Assembly (NCBI RefSeq): GCF_007846085.1
Contig: NZ_VOEJ01000001.1
Span: 248,001 to 312,000 of the forward strand
Length of the DNA stretch: 64,000 nt
Direction: 5' to 3'
From: Mucilaginibacter pallidiroseus
GTDB lineage: Bacteria > Bacteroidota > Bacteroidia > Sphingobacteriales > Sphingobacteriaceae
Under the pieces are notes generated by a model. It was given only the letters and a program-made list of their open reading frames with translations. It had not been told where the DNA came from and ran no database searches. Shown here piece after piece: positions 34,665 through 44,887 of the stretch. Positions within the stretch are counted from its first letter, which is position 1, and every line of letters begins with the position of its first letter. The position numbers and the translations under genes are program-made.

Positions 34665-36929
34665 ATGAAGAACAAATTTAAGCTCACCATCTTGCTGGCC
34701 GCTATTGCCGGGCAGGTGTCGGCTCAAACAGTAAAAAAAGCTAAGCCAGCAACAGCGGGTTTAACACAGTATGTAGATCAATTGATAGGCACGGGCTTCC
34801 ACGGGCACGTATTTGTAGGCGCAAACGTACCATTTGGTGCGGTGCAATTAGGCCCAACGCAACTATCACAAGGCTGGGATTGGTGCTCGGGCTATCATAT
34901 ATCAGACTCAACAATTGTTGGTTTTCAGCATACCCACCTAAGTGGCACTGGTATAGGTGATTTAGGCGATATTTCTTTTATGCCCACAACAGGTAAAGTG
35001 ATCGTTAATAAAGGCACTTTGAAAGACCCTGCGGCGGGGTACTACTCGCTGTTCAGCTACAAGGATGAGGTAATGAGGCCGGGTTACTACGCTGTAAAAC
35101 TCAAAAAATATAATATCGGCGTACAGCTTACCGCATCAAACCGCGTAGGCTTTCATCAGTACAATTTTCCTAAGGCAAGTAACGCAAATGTTATTATTGA
35201 CCTTGTCGAGGGAATAGCCGACAGACCAACCGAGACATACATCAAAAAGATAAATGCAACTACTATTGAAGGCTACCGTTTCTCAAAAGGTTGGGCGGCG
35301 GCGCAGCGTATCTACTTTACGGCTGTATTCTCTAAACCCATCAGCAAGTTTGCTGTGTATGACAGTACTGCCCTGCAAAACGGCATTGTGCTGAAAGGGA
35401 AAAAGGTTAAAGGCGTTTTAAGTTTCTCTACAACGGAAGGCGAAAAAGTATTTGTAAAGGTTGGTATATCGCCGGTTAGCAGTGCCAATGCTTTATTGAA
35501 TATAAACACCGAAGTACCAGGCTGGGATTTTAACAAGGTGGCCGCAGCTGCTGCAGCACAGTGGAACAAAGAGTTGGGCCGGATAACCGTCAAGACCGAT
35601 TCCTTGTCACAATTAAAGAAGTTTTACACGGCCATGTATCACACCATGATAGCGCCATCAACCTTTAGCGATGTTAACGGCGAGTATTGGGGTACCGATA
35701 AAAAAGTGCATAGAGCTACAGATTTTAAAAATTTCACCACCTTTTCGTTATGGGACACCTACCGCTCGGCTAATCCGCTTTACACCATTATGGCTCCTGA
35801 GCGAGTTCCCGATATGATTAACACCATGCTGAACATTTACAAACAGCAGGGTAGGTTACCCGTTTGGCATTTAATGGCTAATGAAACCAACACCATGGTT
35901 GGCAATAGCGCCGTGCCAATTGTGGTTGATGCTGTATTAAAGGGCTTTAAAGGCATTGATGAGAACCTGGCTTATGAAGCCGTAAAAACAACACAGATGC
36001 AGGATCTTAGGGGTCTAAAGTATGTAAAGTCGTTAGGTTATATTCCGGCCGATAGTACCCGCGAAAACGTGGCTATGGGCCTTGAATACTCCATCAATGA
36101 TTTTTGTATTGCGCAATTGGCTAAAAAGTTGGGCAAAGCCGACGATTACCAGTACTTCCTGAAACGATCTAAAAATTATCAGAACTATTTTGATAAAGAA
36201 ACCCGCTTTATGCGCGGCAGGGTGTCGGCCACAAAATGGCGAACGCCTTTTAATCCGTTCGAATCGCGCCATGAACAGGACGACTTTACCGAAGGCAACG
36301 CATGGCAGTACACCTGGCTGGTACCACATGATGTGGAAGGCTTGGTAACACTTTTAGGTGGCGAAAAACCATTCATTCAAAAACTTGATTCGTTATTTAA
36401 GGCTGAGGGCGACTTGGGTAAAGAACACTCGCCGGATATTTCGGGTCTAATAGGCCAATATGCGCACGGTAACGAGCCGAGCCACCATATTGCTTACCTG
36501 TATACTTACGTTGGGCAGCCATGGAAAACGGCCGACAAGGTGCGTTTTATACTTGATAATTTTTACACCACTAAAGCAGATGGTATAATTGGTAACGAGG
36601 ATGTTGGCCAAATGTCGGCCTGGTATGTTTTGTCGTCGATAGGCATATACCCTGTTAACCCCGTAAACGGCATGTACGTATTTGGTAGCCCGGTGGTAAA
36701 TGAGGCAACCATTAACCTGCCTGCCGGTAAAAAATTCCATGTGGTGGTTAAAAACAACAGCAGCAAAAACAAGTACATTCAAACTGTTACCTTAAATGGC
36801 AAGCCATATTCTGTGAACTACCTTGCGCATAAGGATATTGCAGCAGGTGGGGAACTGGTCATAACAATGGGCGGCCAGCCAACAACATTTGGCACTACCG
36901 TGGCAAGCAGACCACATTCGATAAACTAA
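34665..36929 (+). CDS. GH92 alpha-mannosidase, secreted
   Basis: A 754-residue enzyme with a signal peptide (ends QVSA, residue 20). Family landmarks are YVDQLIGTGFHGHVFVGANVP-type N-terminus, GFQHTHLSGTGIGDLGD at 86-102, FSLWDTYRSANPLY, LPVWHLMANETNTMVG, FTEGNAWQYTWLVPHD with the catalytic acid Glu, and GNEDVGQMSAWYV carrying the catalytic Asp pair near 640. GH92 enzymes are calcium-dependent exo-alpha-mannosidases, chiefly alpha-1,2/1,3/1,6 on N-glycans. It is the last gene of the operon; a strong terminator follows 11 bp after the stop. It is the clearest indicator that the operon targets mannose-bearing glycans. Confidence 0.93.
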   Translation: MKNKFKLTILLAAIAGQVSAQTVKKAKPATAGLTQYVDQLIGTGFHGHVFVGANVPFGAVQLGPTQLSQGWDWCSGYHISDSTIVGFQHTHLSGTGIGDLGDISFMPTTGKVIVNKGTLKDPAAGYYSLFSYKDEVMRPGYYAVKLKKYNIGVQLTASNRVGFHQYNFPKASNANVIIDLVEGIADRPTETYIKKINATTIEGYRFSKGWAAAQRIYFTAVFSKPISKFAVYDSTALQNGIVLKGKKVKGVLSFSTTEGEKVFVKVGISPVSSANALLNINTEVPGWDFNKVAAAAAAQWNKELGRITVKTDSLSQLKKFYTAMYHTMIAPSTFSDVNGEYWGTDKKVHRATDFKNFTTFSLWDTYRSANPLYTIMAPERVPDMINTMLNIYKQQGRLPVWHLMANETNTMVGNSAVPIVVDAVLKGFKGIDENLAYEAVKTTQMQDLRGLKYVKSLGYIPADSTRENVAMGLEYSINDFCIAQLAKKLGKADDYQYFLKRSKNYQNYFDKETRFMRGRVSATKWRTPFNPFESRHEQDDFTEGNAWQYTWLVPHDVEGLVTLLGGEKPFIQKLDSLFKAEGDLGKEHSPDISGLIGQYAHGNEPSHHIAYLYTYVGQPWKTADKVRFILDNFYTTKADGIIGNEDVGQMSAWYVLSSIGIYPVNPVNGMYVFGSPVVNEATINLPAGKKFHVVVKNNSSKNKYIQTVTLNGKPYSVNYLAHKDIAAGGELVITMGGQPTTFGTTVASRPHSIN

Positions 36930-36940
36930 ATAAATTTGAA

Positions 36941-36974
36941 AGCCGCTCTGATAAATACAGAGCGGCTTTTTTGT
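36941..36974 (+). terminator. Terminator of the GH29-GH92 operon
   Basis: A perfect 10-bp stem AGCCGCTCTG/CAGAGCGGCT with loop ATAAATA, followed by a T run, 11 bp past the GH92 stop. Confidence 0.92.
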
Positions 36975-36983
36975 ATGTCATAA

Positions 36984-37205
36984 TTTTACTTATATGGGCT
37001 AAATAAAAAATCAGCACAAGCGCCCCCAGTGCTTGCTGGTGCTACAAGGGTATATAATGAAAAGTTTAATGCAAATACATATAGCTTCACTACAAAAAGC
37101 CCTGATAATACAAAAAATGCAATGCAGATATTTCTGCCAAAGCGCCCTGTAAAAATTGTAGTAACCGATATGGATAACAAACCAATTATGGCAGATAATC
37201 AATGA
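36984..37205 (+). pseudogene. Possible 3' remnant of a protein gene, no start codon
   Basis: An open frame of about 73 codons runs from a stop at 36981 to TGA at 37203-37205. It has no ATG until 37122. The translation is protein-like (ATRVYNEKFNANTYS, then MQIFLPKRPVKIVVTDMDN). I do not recognise a family. It may be the decayed 3' end of a lost gene or chance; a 64-codon ORF on the other strand covers the same bases but looks less protein-like. Confidence 0.3.
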
Positions 37206-37331
37206 AATGCCGCAAGAAAAACTGCTTTATTAAAACACGCTGATCAAAGCAGTGGCATAAAAGTGGTTATCAGTTATTGATAAATGTGAAGGTATGTTAA
37301 TAAATTATTATGGAGCTCTGATAAAAAATAG

Positions 37332-37339
37332 TACATTTG
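37332..37339 (+). promoter_or_regulatory. Bacteroidota -7 box (TACATTTG) upstream of the tRNA-Lys pair
   Basis: An exact match to TAnnTTTG, 33 bp before the first tRNA. A clear TTG-type -33 element at the right distance is not seen. Confidence 0.45.
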
Positions 37340-37372
37340 CAGCCCCTAAGGAAGGAACATACCAACCATTAC

Positions 37373-37445
37373 GACTCCGTAGCTCAGTTGGTAGAGCAAC
37401 AGACTCTTAATCTGTGGGTCCTGAGTTCGAGCCTCAGCGGGGTCA
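37373..37445 (+). tRNA. tRNA-Lys(CTT)
   Basis: A 73-nt cloverleaf. The acceptor stem GACTCCG/CGGGGTC has one T-G pair; the D arm contains AGTTGGTAGA; the anticodon loop CTCTTAA gives anticodon CTT; the T arm contains GTTCGAGC. CCA is not encoded. It is followed 43 bp later by a second lysine tRNA. Confidence 0.95.
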
Positions 37446-37488
37446 CAATTAACCTACCGGGTTAATTTGACGACGATAAATGTAAAAT

Positions 37489-37561
37489 GATTCCGTAGCT
37501 CAGCCGGTAGAGCATAACACTTTTAATGTTGGGGTCCTGGGTTCGAGTCCCAGCGGGATCA
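37489..37561 (+). tRNA. tRNA-Lys(TTT)
   Basis: A 73-nt cloverleaf. The acceptor stem is GATTCCG/CGGGATC; the anticodon loop CTTTTAA gives anticodon TTT; the T loop contains GTTCGAGT. CCA is not encoded. Together with the preceding gene it supplies both lysine isoacceptors from one transcript, ended by a hairpin just downstream. Confidence 0.95.
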
Positions 37562-37566
37562 CTTAA

Positions 37567-37595
37567 AAGCCTCTTAGTTTACTAAGGGGCTTTTT
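37567..37595 (+). terminator. Terminator of the tRNA-Lys pair
   Basis: An 11-bp stem AAGCCTCTTAG/CTAAGGGGCTT with one G-T pair and a short TTTA loop ends in a T run, starting 6 bp after the second tRNA. The remaining sequence up to 37819 shows nothing I can assign. Confidence 0.88.
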
Positions 37596-37819
37596 GCTTT
37601 ATTAATCATTTAGTTTGTAATCCATGATTGCTTATAATAGTTTATTTGCGAGGATTTAAAAGGCGGAATTAGCCTTCGGCTTTTAAAATTAAGCTGCTAT
37701 CTTTTCTCATTTAAGAACAAGTCTGTCGCAGCCACCTTTTTATTAAAAACACACAATAAAGCACTAACCTCGCTTCAAAAAATTACTTATTTTAGTAGCC
37801 CAAATCCGCTATTACAGAT

Positions 37820-39814
37820 ATGCCAGACGCTCCAATTAATGCTAAAGAGCTAAAGAGAATTGAAGCTTTAAAGTCATATAACATACTTGACACGGCTACA
37901 GAAAAAGATTACGACGAGATCACAGAACTTGCAGCTGCAATTTGCGGAACGCCCATTGCCCTCATAAGTTTCATAGATAAAGATCGGCAGTGGTTTAAAT
38001 CAGCCAAAGGTGTTGACGTAAGCGAAACTGACCGCCTTTATTCCTTTTGCGCACATGCTATCAAAAAGCCCAACGAATTGATGCAGGTTGAGGACGCGCA
38101 TGCCGACTCAAGGTTTAAAAACAACCCTTTAGTAACGGGTGCCCCTCATATAACATTTTACGCAGGCATGCCTTTAGTAGATGATAAAGGCCATGCATTA
38201 GGCTCGCTCTGCGTGATCGATAGCATCACAAAAAAACTTAACGACACGCAACGCAAGGGGCTCGAGATATTGGCAAGCCAGGTTGTAGATAAATTGATTC
38301 TCAGAAAGCACCTTATAACATTAGAATCTGCCAACCAACGGGTAAAGCGCCTTAACGACTTGCTTAAAGAGAAGGAGGGCGAAGCCATGCAGATTATTAA
38401 GAACACGCCACTGGCTATGGCGTTGCACACCGGCAAGGAAATGGTTATTAGATTTGGTAACGATCTTATGCTGAAAGCCTGGGGAAAAACGGAGGCCGTA
38501 TTTGGATTGCCGTTTAATATGGCGTTGCCGGAGCTTGCAGCACTAAACTTTCCGCTTACAATGCAACGTTGCTATTATACTGGAGAATCATACTCACAAA
38601 CAGAGGCACATATGTCTTACGTGCACAACGGAGTATTGCGAGAGTTTTATTACAACTATTCCTTTACACCTTTAAAATCCGCTGATGGAACCGTTTGGGG
38701 TTTGCTGAACACCGCGTTGGACGTGACTGAGCTGGTTAAAAACAGATTGGCCATCGAACGAGCTGAAGAACAGTTGCGTGTAGCCGTACAATCGGCAAAC
38801 CTGGGTACATGGTTTATTGATGCTAACACCCGTGAATTTATTCCATCCATTCGTTTAAAAGAAATATTTGGCTTTAATCCTGATGACGCAATGCCATATG
38901 AGGCAGCTCTTAATCAAATACCGGAAGTCTATAAGCAAACGGTTACGCAAGCCGTTGAGGACGCAATATCTACAGGCAAACCTTATGATATCGAATATCC
39001 GGTAGTTGGTTTTCATGATGGGATGACACGGTGGGTAAGAGCAACCGGGAAAATGTTTCCGGGCGACGAAACGCATCAACCGAATCTTTCCGGAACTATG
39101 TTGGATATTACAGACCGTAAACTGGAAGAACAACGCAAGCAAGATTTCATAGGCATTGTGAGTCATGAACTAAAGTCGCCATTAACCTCTTTAAAGGGTT
39201 ATTTGCAAATTCTTGAAGCAAAAGCAAAAAAGTTAACTGATGTAAGTTTACTCCATTTAACAAGTAAGGCTTTGTCGCAATCAAATAAAATGAATGCACT
39301 GATTACTGGTTTTCTGGATGTGGCACGTCTCGGCGACACCAAAATAAAACTTAATCGCACCACTTTTGATATGGCAGATCTTGTCAAGAACTCTGAAAGC
39401 GAATTGTTATTAAACGTCAGCACGCACACCGTTATTTACGCGCCCGTTAAACACACACTTGTCCATGCAGACCAGGACAAAATTGAGCAGGTAGTGATTA
39501 ATTTTATTAATAACGCCATTAAATATTCGCCAGACTATACCACAATTAAGGTGGATTGTGTTACCAAAGGGTCTAATGCCTTTGTAACAGTTAAAGACGA
39601 GGGGATGGGTATATCCGAAAAAGACAGACTGCGCGTGTTTGAGCGTTTTTACAGAGCAGAATCAAAAGACATCAATCATATCAGTGGTTTTGGCATCGGC
39701 CTGTACATATGCCAGGAGATTATCCGTGGGCATGGTGGCAAGATTGGTGTTGATAGTCAGTTAGGAAAAGGAAGTACGTTTTGGTTCGAGATACCATTAG
39801 CTGACGCTGACTAA
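37820..39814 (+). CDS. Soluble sensor histidine kinase GAF-PAS-PAS-HisKA-HATPase
   Basis: A 664-residue protein with no membrane segment. Residues about 25-165 are a GAF domain (LISFIDKDRQWFKSAKGVD, FYAGMPLVDDKGHALGSLCVID). Two PAS domains follow at about 185-305 and 318-435, the second ending in a PAC-like GTMLDITDRK. HisKA has the phospho-acceptor His449 in FIGIVSHELKSPL; the ATPase domain has NNAIKYSP (N box), DEGMGI (G1) and GFGIGLYICQEI (G2). It senses a cytoplasmic signal, possibly redox or light; GAF domains of the form with FCAHAI are common in Bacteroidota kinases. No response regulator is adjacent, so the partner is unknown. Confidence 0.92.
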   Translation: MPDAPINAKELKRIEALKSYNILDTATEKDYDEITELAAAICGTPIALISFIDKDRQWFKSAKGVDVSETDRLYSFCAHAIKKPNELMQVEDAHADSRFKNNPLVTGAPHITFYAGMPLVDDKGHALGSLCVIDSITKKLNDTQRKGLEILASQVVDKLILRKHLITLESANQRVKRLNDLLKEKEGEAMQIIKNTPLAMALHTGKEMVIRFGNDLMLKAWGKTEAVFGLPFNMALPELAALNFPLTMQRCYYTGESYSQTEAHMSYVHNGVLREFYYNYSFTPLKSADGTVWGLLNTALDVTELVKNRLAIERAEEQLRVAVQSANLGTWFIDANTREFIPSIRLKEIFGFNPDDAMPYEAALNQIPEVYKQTVTQAVEDAISTGKPYDIEYPVVGFHDGMTRWVRATGKMFPGDETHQPNLSGTMLDITDRKLEEQRKQDFIGIVSHELKSPLTSLKGYLQILEAKAKKLTDVSLLHLTSKALSQSNKMNALITGFLDVARLGDTKIKLNRTTFDMADLVKNSESELLLNVSTHTVIYAPVKHTLVHADQDKIEQVVINFINNAIKYSPDYTTIKVDCVTKGSNAFVTVKDEGMGISEKDRLRVFERFYRAESKDINHISGFGIGLYICQEIIRGHGGKIGVDSQLGKGSTFWFEIPLADAD

Positions 39815-39837
39815 CAAATAAAATTGTATATGATCCA

Positions 39838-39874
39838 TTCAACAAAGCCTCAGCAAAGCTGAGGCTTTGTTGAA
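39838..39874. terminator. Perfect 17-bp hairpin between convergent kinase and permease genes
   Basis: TTCAACAAAGCCTCAGC, loop AAA, then its exact complement. It lacks a separate T run beyond the stem, but the symmetric location between convergent stops at 39814 and 39892 supports bidirectional termination. Confidence 0.75.
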
Positions 39875-39891
39875 TAAGGAAGTCAATCTTT

Positions 39892-40974
39892 TTAATCGTT
39901 TTTCTCTATTACGGCTTCAGTTTCACTTTTGCCTTGTTTTTTTACGTAAAGTTCATCAACCAGTACCATCACAATGGCCAAGAGTGGTGTTGCCAGTAAT
40001 ATACCTAATACACCGGATAATGATCCCATAAGTAATTGCGCAATGATTGTCAAGGCTGGCGGTAGGTCAATCATTCGTTTCTGCACCATTGGGGTAATTA
40101 CATTGCTCTCGAGCGTTTGTATAAGTATGTACATTACAGCTATGATAATAGCTGTGTTTGGGCCTACCGTTAAGCCAAGCAATACTGCCGGCACCATTGC
40201 TATAAGCGGGCCGAAGTTGGGTATGAAATTTAGGAGACCAGCCATAAGTGCAAGGGTGAGCGCCATAGGGATGCCCAAGATAGTAAGTCCGGTTACGCTT
40301 AATATAGCTATGAGCAACATTGCCAGCAACATACCTTTTAACCAGCCTTTTAATACCAGGCTGATCCGGTCAAGAACAACACGGGTATCTTTTTTAGCGC
40401 TGTTTGGTGAAAGTATTATGATGCCATCTTTATAAATAGATGGACTAACCGTAAAAAATATCCCTAAAAACAGGATGATATATAAATCCCCCAAAACACC
40501 AAAGCTGGTGCTGAATACTCCCTGGGCTTTTGACATTACCATTCCCGAATCTATCCGGTTTATTTTTTCTATTATAGACCTTCCGATATCGCTTTTCTCA
40601 AGCTGCGTTTTGCCTTTTTCCACAAGCACCGGAAAATCATCGCTTAAAGCTTTAACCTGCGATTGGATGGTTGCACCCATAAACCAAAATAAGGCGATCA
40701 GTATCAAAAATGACCCTATAACGGAGATAGCCATTGCAGCTGGCCGTTTAAGTTTTGTTCTGCGTTGTATAAAATCGCCAAGCCCATGGAAGAACACCGC
40801 AATAAGCGATGCTGCGAAAACCATTAAAACGATGTTGAACGCTACCCTTAAGATGAGGATGAGGCACACGCTGAGAGCAAGTATACCAACAACTATCCAT
40901 ACTTTTTTGGCGAAGTTTCTCAATTCGCCCGGTGCAGGCTTTTTTGTATCAGAATTTGTATTTGTAGTAGACAT
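39892..40974 (-). CDS. AI-2E family transporter (PerM-like permease)
   Basis: A 360-residue inner-membrane protein with about eight hydrophobic helices. The first pair follows a short charged N-terminus, then a soluble stretch (about 105-155) precedes the C-terminal membrane half. GLLNFIPNFGPLIAMVPAVLLGL-like helices with the conserved N-F-I-P-N-F-G-P segment and the later LPPALTIIAQLLMGSLSG are hallmarks of the family. Members have been linked to export of autoinducer-2, other small molecules or Na+/H+ exchange; the substrate here is unknown. It is a single gene. Confidence 0.9.
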   Translation of the reverse strand: MSTTNTNSDTKKPAPGELRNFAKKVWIVVGILALSVCLILILRVAFNIVLMVFAASLIAVFFHGLGDFIQRRTKLKRPAAMAISVIGSFLILIALFWFMGATIQSQVKALSDDFPVLVEKGKTQLEKSDIGRSIIEKINRIDSGMVMSKAQGVFSTSFGVLGDLYIILFLGIFFTVSPSIYKDGIIILSPNSAKKDTRVVLDRISLVLKGWLKGMLLAMLLIAILSVTGLTILGIPMALTLALMAGLLNFIPNFGPLIAMVPAVLLGLTVGPNTAIIIAVMYILIQTLESNVITPMVQKRMIDLPPALTIIAQLLMGSLSGVLGILLATPLLAIVMVLVDELYVKKQGKSETEAVIEKND

Positions 40975-41224
40975 ATATATCTACAATGGTAGTTAAGCTA
41001 TAATGTTTACATGAAAGCGCTTTAAATTTAAAAGAGTTGAGATATTGTCTCGCTTTGATACATCGTTATTCAAACAACTTGATTAGCAAGTCCAGGTTAT
41101 TATCCCCATCAAAGTAACTTGGAATATTTTAAGTAGCGGCCTTGTTATTCGCCTCAATTATATTTAACAATTTTTAACGTAAGCTGTAGCAGATGCTTTT
41201 TATCTTAGTGCAAACCTTAACACG

Positions 41225-42406
41225 ATGAGCGATAAAAGTATCCCTAAGCATTCGTCAGCTCTTATTATCATAATGTTTTGCTTGCTGCAAGTCGCCTCTG
41301 CGCAAAAGCAATTCAATGTTACTATAAAGTTAGATTCAAGCCTTATAGCTAAAAAATTAAGGTTTCAGTACGACAGTGGCAAAACCATAGTTTTTTTAGG
41401 AGACTCGGTTTACAAGTCGGAAACCGTTGTCGTTCAAGGGAATTACTTTTCAAAGTTTGCATCGCTCGACGTAATTTATATTAATAAGGATGGAGCCCCA
41501 TATTTTGGCAGCTATCTCGTCGGTGATAAGCCCGCACAAATTAATTTAGGATATAAATCAAATGATTACCAATCATTAACACATACAAGTTTAATTAACG
41601 CTGTTGATACTTACGACACTACATATAACAAATTTTATCATGAATTAGTAAAGTATAACAAAAAGCAAAATTTGGAAACCTGGAAATTTGTCCAATTACA
41701 TAAGGATAGTTTAAACAGAAATGATTCGCTGAAAACACTTTACTACAAGATGGTAAATGAAACCGAACAGCGCACATTAAATTTTCTTAGGAGATATCCC
41801 GATAACTATTTAGCGTTTTGGTACTACAAAACTAATATCGCGCAGCGTATCCTTAACAACCAACCTGGCAGGGCATCGTTAAAATGGCATTTGGATTATC
41901 TTCAAAACACTTTTTCGCGCGATATAAAACAAAGTTTTGAAGCAAGTGAACTGATGCGGGTATTTCAATTACGTATTGCTCCATTAAAGGTTGGTGAAGC
42001 AGCTCCGCCTTTTAAAATTAAAACATTAGATAACACCATTTTAAATTTAACCAACTTAAAGGGCAGATATGTTTTGGTCGACTTTTGGGCTACTTGGTGT
42101 GGACCTTGCCTGCGCGAAATTCCCTATGTAAAATCGCTACGCAAAAAATATCCTGAGCAAAAACTTACAATTATTGGCATTAGCGCTGACAAAAAACTCA
42201 ATCATATGATAAAAGGTGTTAAAGACAATCAGATGAATTGGTCCCAATATTTTGATAAAGACTCGGATCTATCAAGGCTATATGGTGTACACAGCTATCC
42301 AAGTTACTTTTTAATAGATCCTGCAGGTAAAATAATTTACCGCTCAGATGAAATTAAGTCTTATACCATTGATTTAGATAAAATATTGAGTAAGGAACTT
42401 ATGTAG
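41225..42406 (+). CDS. TlpA-family thiol-disulfide protein with N-terminal DUF4369-like domain
   Basis: A 393-residue secreted protein (signal peptide ends near ASAQ, residue 27). Residues 30-110 are a beta-rich domain of the DUF4369 type seen in Bacteroidota TlpA proteins. A helical linker runs from about 115 to 250, followed by a thioredoxin fold at 255-393 with WATWCGPC (Cys292, Cys295) and a later cis-Pro loop SYPSYFLID. It probably reduces or isomerises periplasmic disulfides. It is a single gene ending at a hairpin shared with the convergent ABC-F gene. Confidence 0.87.
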   Translation: MSDKSIPKHSSALIIIMFCLLQVASAQKQFNVTIKLDSSLIAKKLRFQYDSGKTIVFLGDSVYKSETVVVQGNYFSKFASLDVIYINKDGAPYFGSYLVGDKPAQINLGYKSNDYQSLTHTSLINAVDTYDTTYNKFYHELVKYNKKQNLETWKFVQLHKDSLNRNDSLKTLYYKMVNETEQRTLNFLRRYPDNYLAFWYYKTNIAQRILNNQPGRASLKWHLDYLQNTFSRDIKQSFEASELMRVFQLRIAPLKVGEAAPPFKIKTLDNTILNLTNLKGRYVLVDFWATWCGPCLREIPYVKSLRKKYPEQKLTIIGISADKKLNHMIKGVKDNQMNWSQYFDKDSDLSRLYGVHSYPSYFLIDPAGKIIYRSDEIKSYTIDLDKILSKELM

Positions 42407-42425
42407 ATAAAACAAGTATTGTAAC

Positions 42426-42460
42426 AAAAAACGCCCTGCTAATTTAATAGGGCGTTTTTT
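42426..42460. terminator. Bidirectional terminator between TlpA-like and ABC-F genes
   Basis: A 12-bp stem AAAAAACGCCCT/AGGGCGTTTTTT with an 11-base loop; T runs lie on both strands, suiting the convergent ends at 42406 and 42480. Confidence 0.88.
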
Positions 42461-42479
42461 GTTTGTTGTTTAAAATGAT

Positions 42480-44114
<1,635 letters not shown>

Positions 44115-44387
44115 CTATATTTCGTGCAAAAATACGGCTAATTACTCATATAATCGATATGTATCTCAGAAATGGGTTGATGAACCGAAATTAAGTCGGC
44201 GTGTAGACTGACTTGTGATCAATAGTATCTGCTTGGGATGAATTATTCCCAATTGTGGGGAAAAATAACCCATAAACATAATAGCTATACGATTTTTTAC
44301 GTTAAATTAATTTTGGAATAACATTTGCTTTCCTTTCACCGTACTACACAATAACCAATTATACCAGTAAACAGTTATACTACTAAA

Positions 44388-44468
44388 ATGGCAGCAGTTG
44401 TTATCGGCCTCGTTATTATCAATGCAATTATTATGTTGCGTGATGTTAAGACCTACAGAGATTTTTAA
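44388..44468 (+). CDS. Candidate 26-residue membrane microprotein
   Basis: A short ATG-to-TAA frame encodes one hydrophobic helix (AAVVIGLVIINAIIML) followed by a charged tail RDVKTYRDF. A TAATTTTG sequence (44308-44315), matching the -7 consensus, lies 72 bp upstream, and the frame ends 4 bp before the convergent SRPBCC-like gene. The composition suits a small single-pass membrane peptide, but a frame this short can arise by chance. The rest of the 44109-44387 gap shows nothing else. Confidence 0.35.
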   Translation: MAAVVIGLVIINAIIMLRDVKTYRDF

Positions 44469-44472
44469 TATT

Positions 44473-44874
44473 TTATTTGGCAGCTAATATGGCTGAAAGA
44501 CGCCTGGTTTCCTCATCGGCTAATTTTTGAAGTGGAGCCGAGGCCAGCATTTTCATCATCATGTTTAATTGAGCGTTGATTGTGAACGTGACAGCCGTAG
44601 AGCTACCATTGCCTATCAATGACCAAAAAAGCTCCATTTCAAAAGGAGGTTGTTGCGAAGGTAGAATACGCACCGATGTATTGGTGACCCGCTCTTCGAT
44701 GCGCAATGAAAGTGAAGTGATGTTTTGAATTTCAAAACTTGCTTCGTCCGCAGTAGATGACCAATTAATTATATTATCGGGCATTAGCTGCCCCTGGTTA
44801 TTCATATCCGCTAAAAAAGCGTAAACAGCACTTACGGGCTGCTCCACCGATACGCTACTCAAAAATAAACTCAT
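44473..44874 (-). CDS. SRPBCC (START-like) family protein
   Basis: About 133 residues from ATG 44874. The start VEQPVSAVYAFLADMNN, the central NITSLSLRIEERVTNT and the closing amphipathic helix (MMMKMLASAPLQKLADEETRRLS) fit the Bet v 1/SRPBCC lipid- or ligand-binding fold often named polyketide cyclase-like. No substrate is known. An in-frame ATG at 44919 would overlap pyrE by 32 bp; the start 13 bp after the pyrE stop begins exactly at the fold and is preferred. It is likely co-transcribed with pyrE. Confidence 0.82.
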   Translation of the reverse strand: MSLFLSSVSVEQPVSAVYAFLADMNNQGQLMPDNIINWSSTADEASFEIQNITSLSLRIEERVTNTSVRILPSQQPPFEMELFWSLIGNGSSTAVTFTINAQLNMMMKMLASAPLQKLADEETRRLSAILAAK

Positions 44875-44887
44875 ATCGAATTTTAGA

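Noticed and set aside
36986-37180. Minus-strand 64-codon ORF between GH92 and the tRNAs
   Set aside because: Antisense to a more protein-like plus frame; no homology recognised and no promoter seen.
39974-40435. A 153-codon open frame on the plus strand
   Set aside because: It lies wholly antisense to the AI-2E transporter gene, whose membrane helices are clearly coding; the frame is a codon-use shadow.
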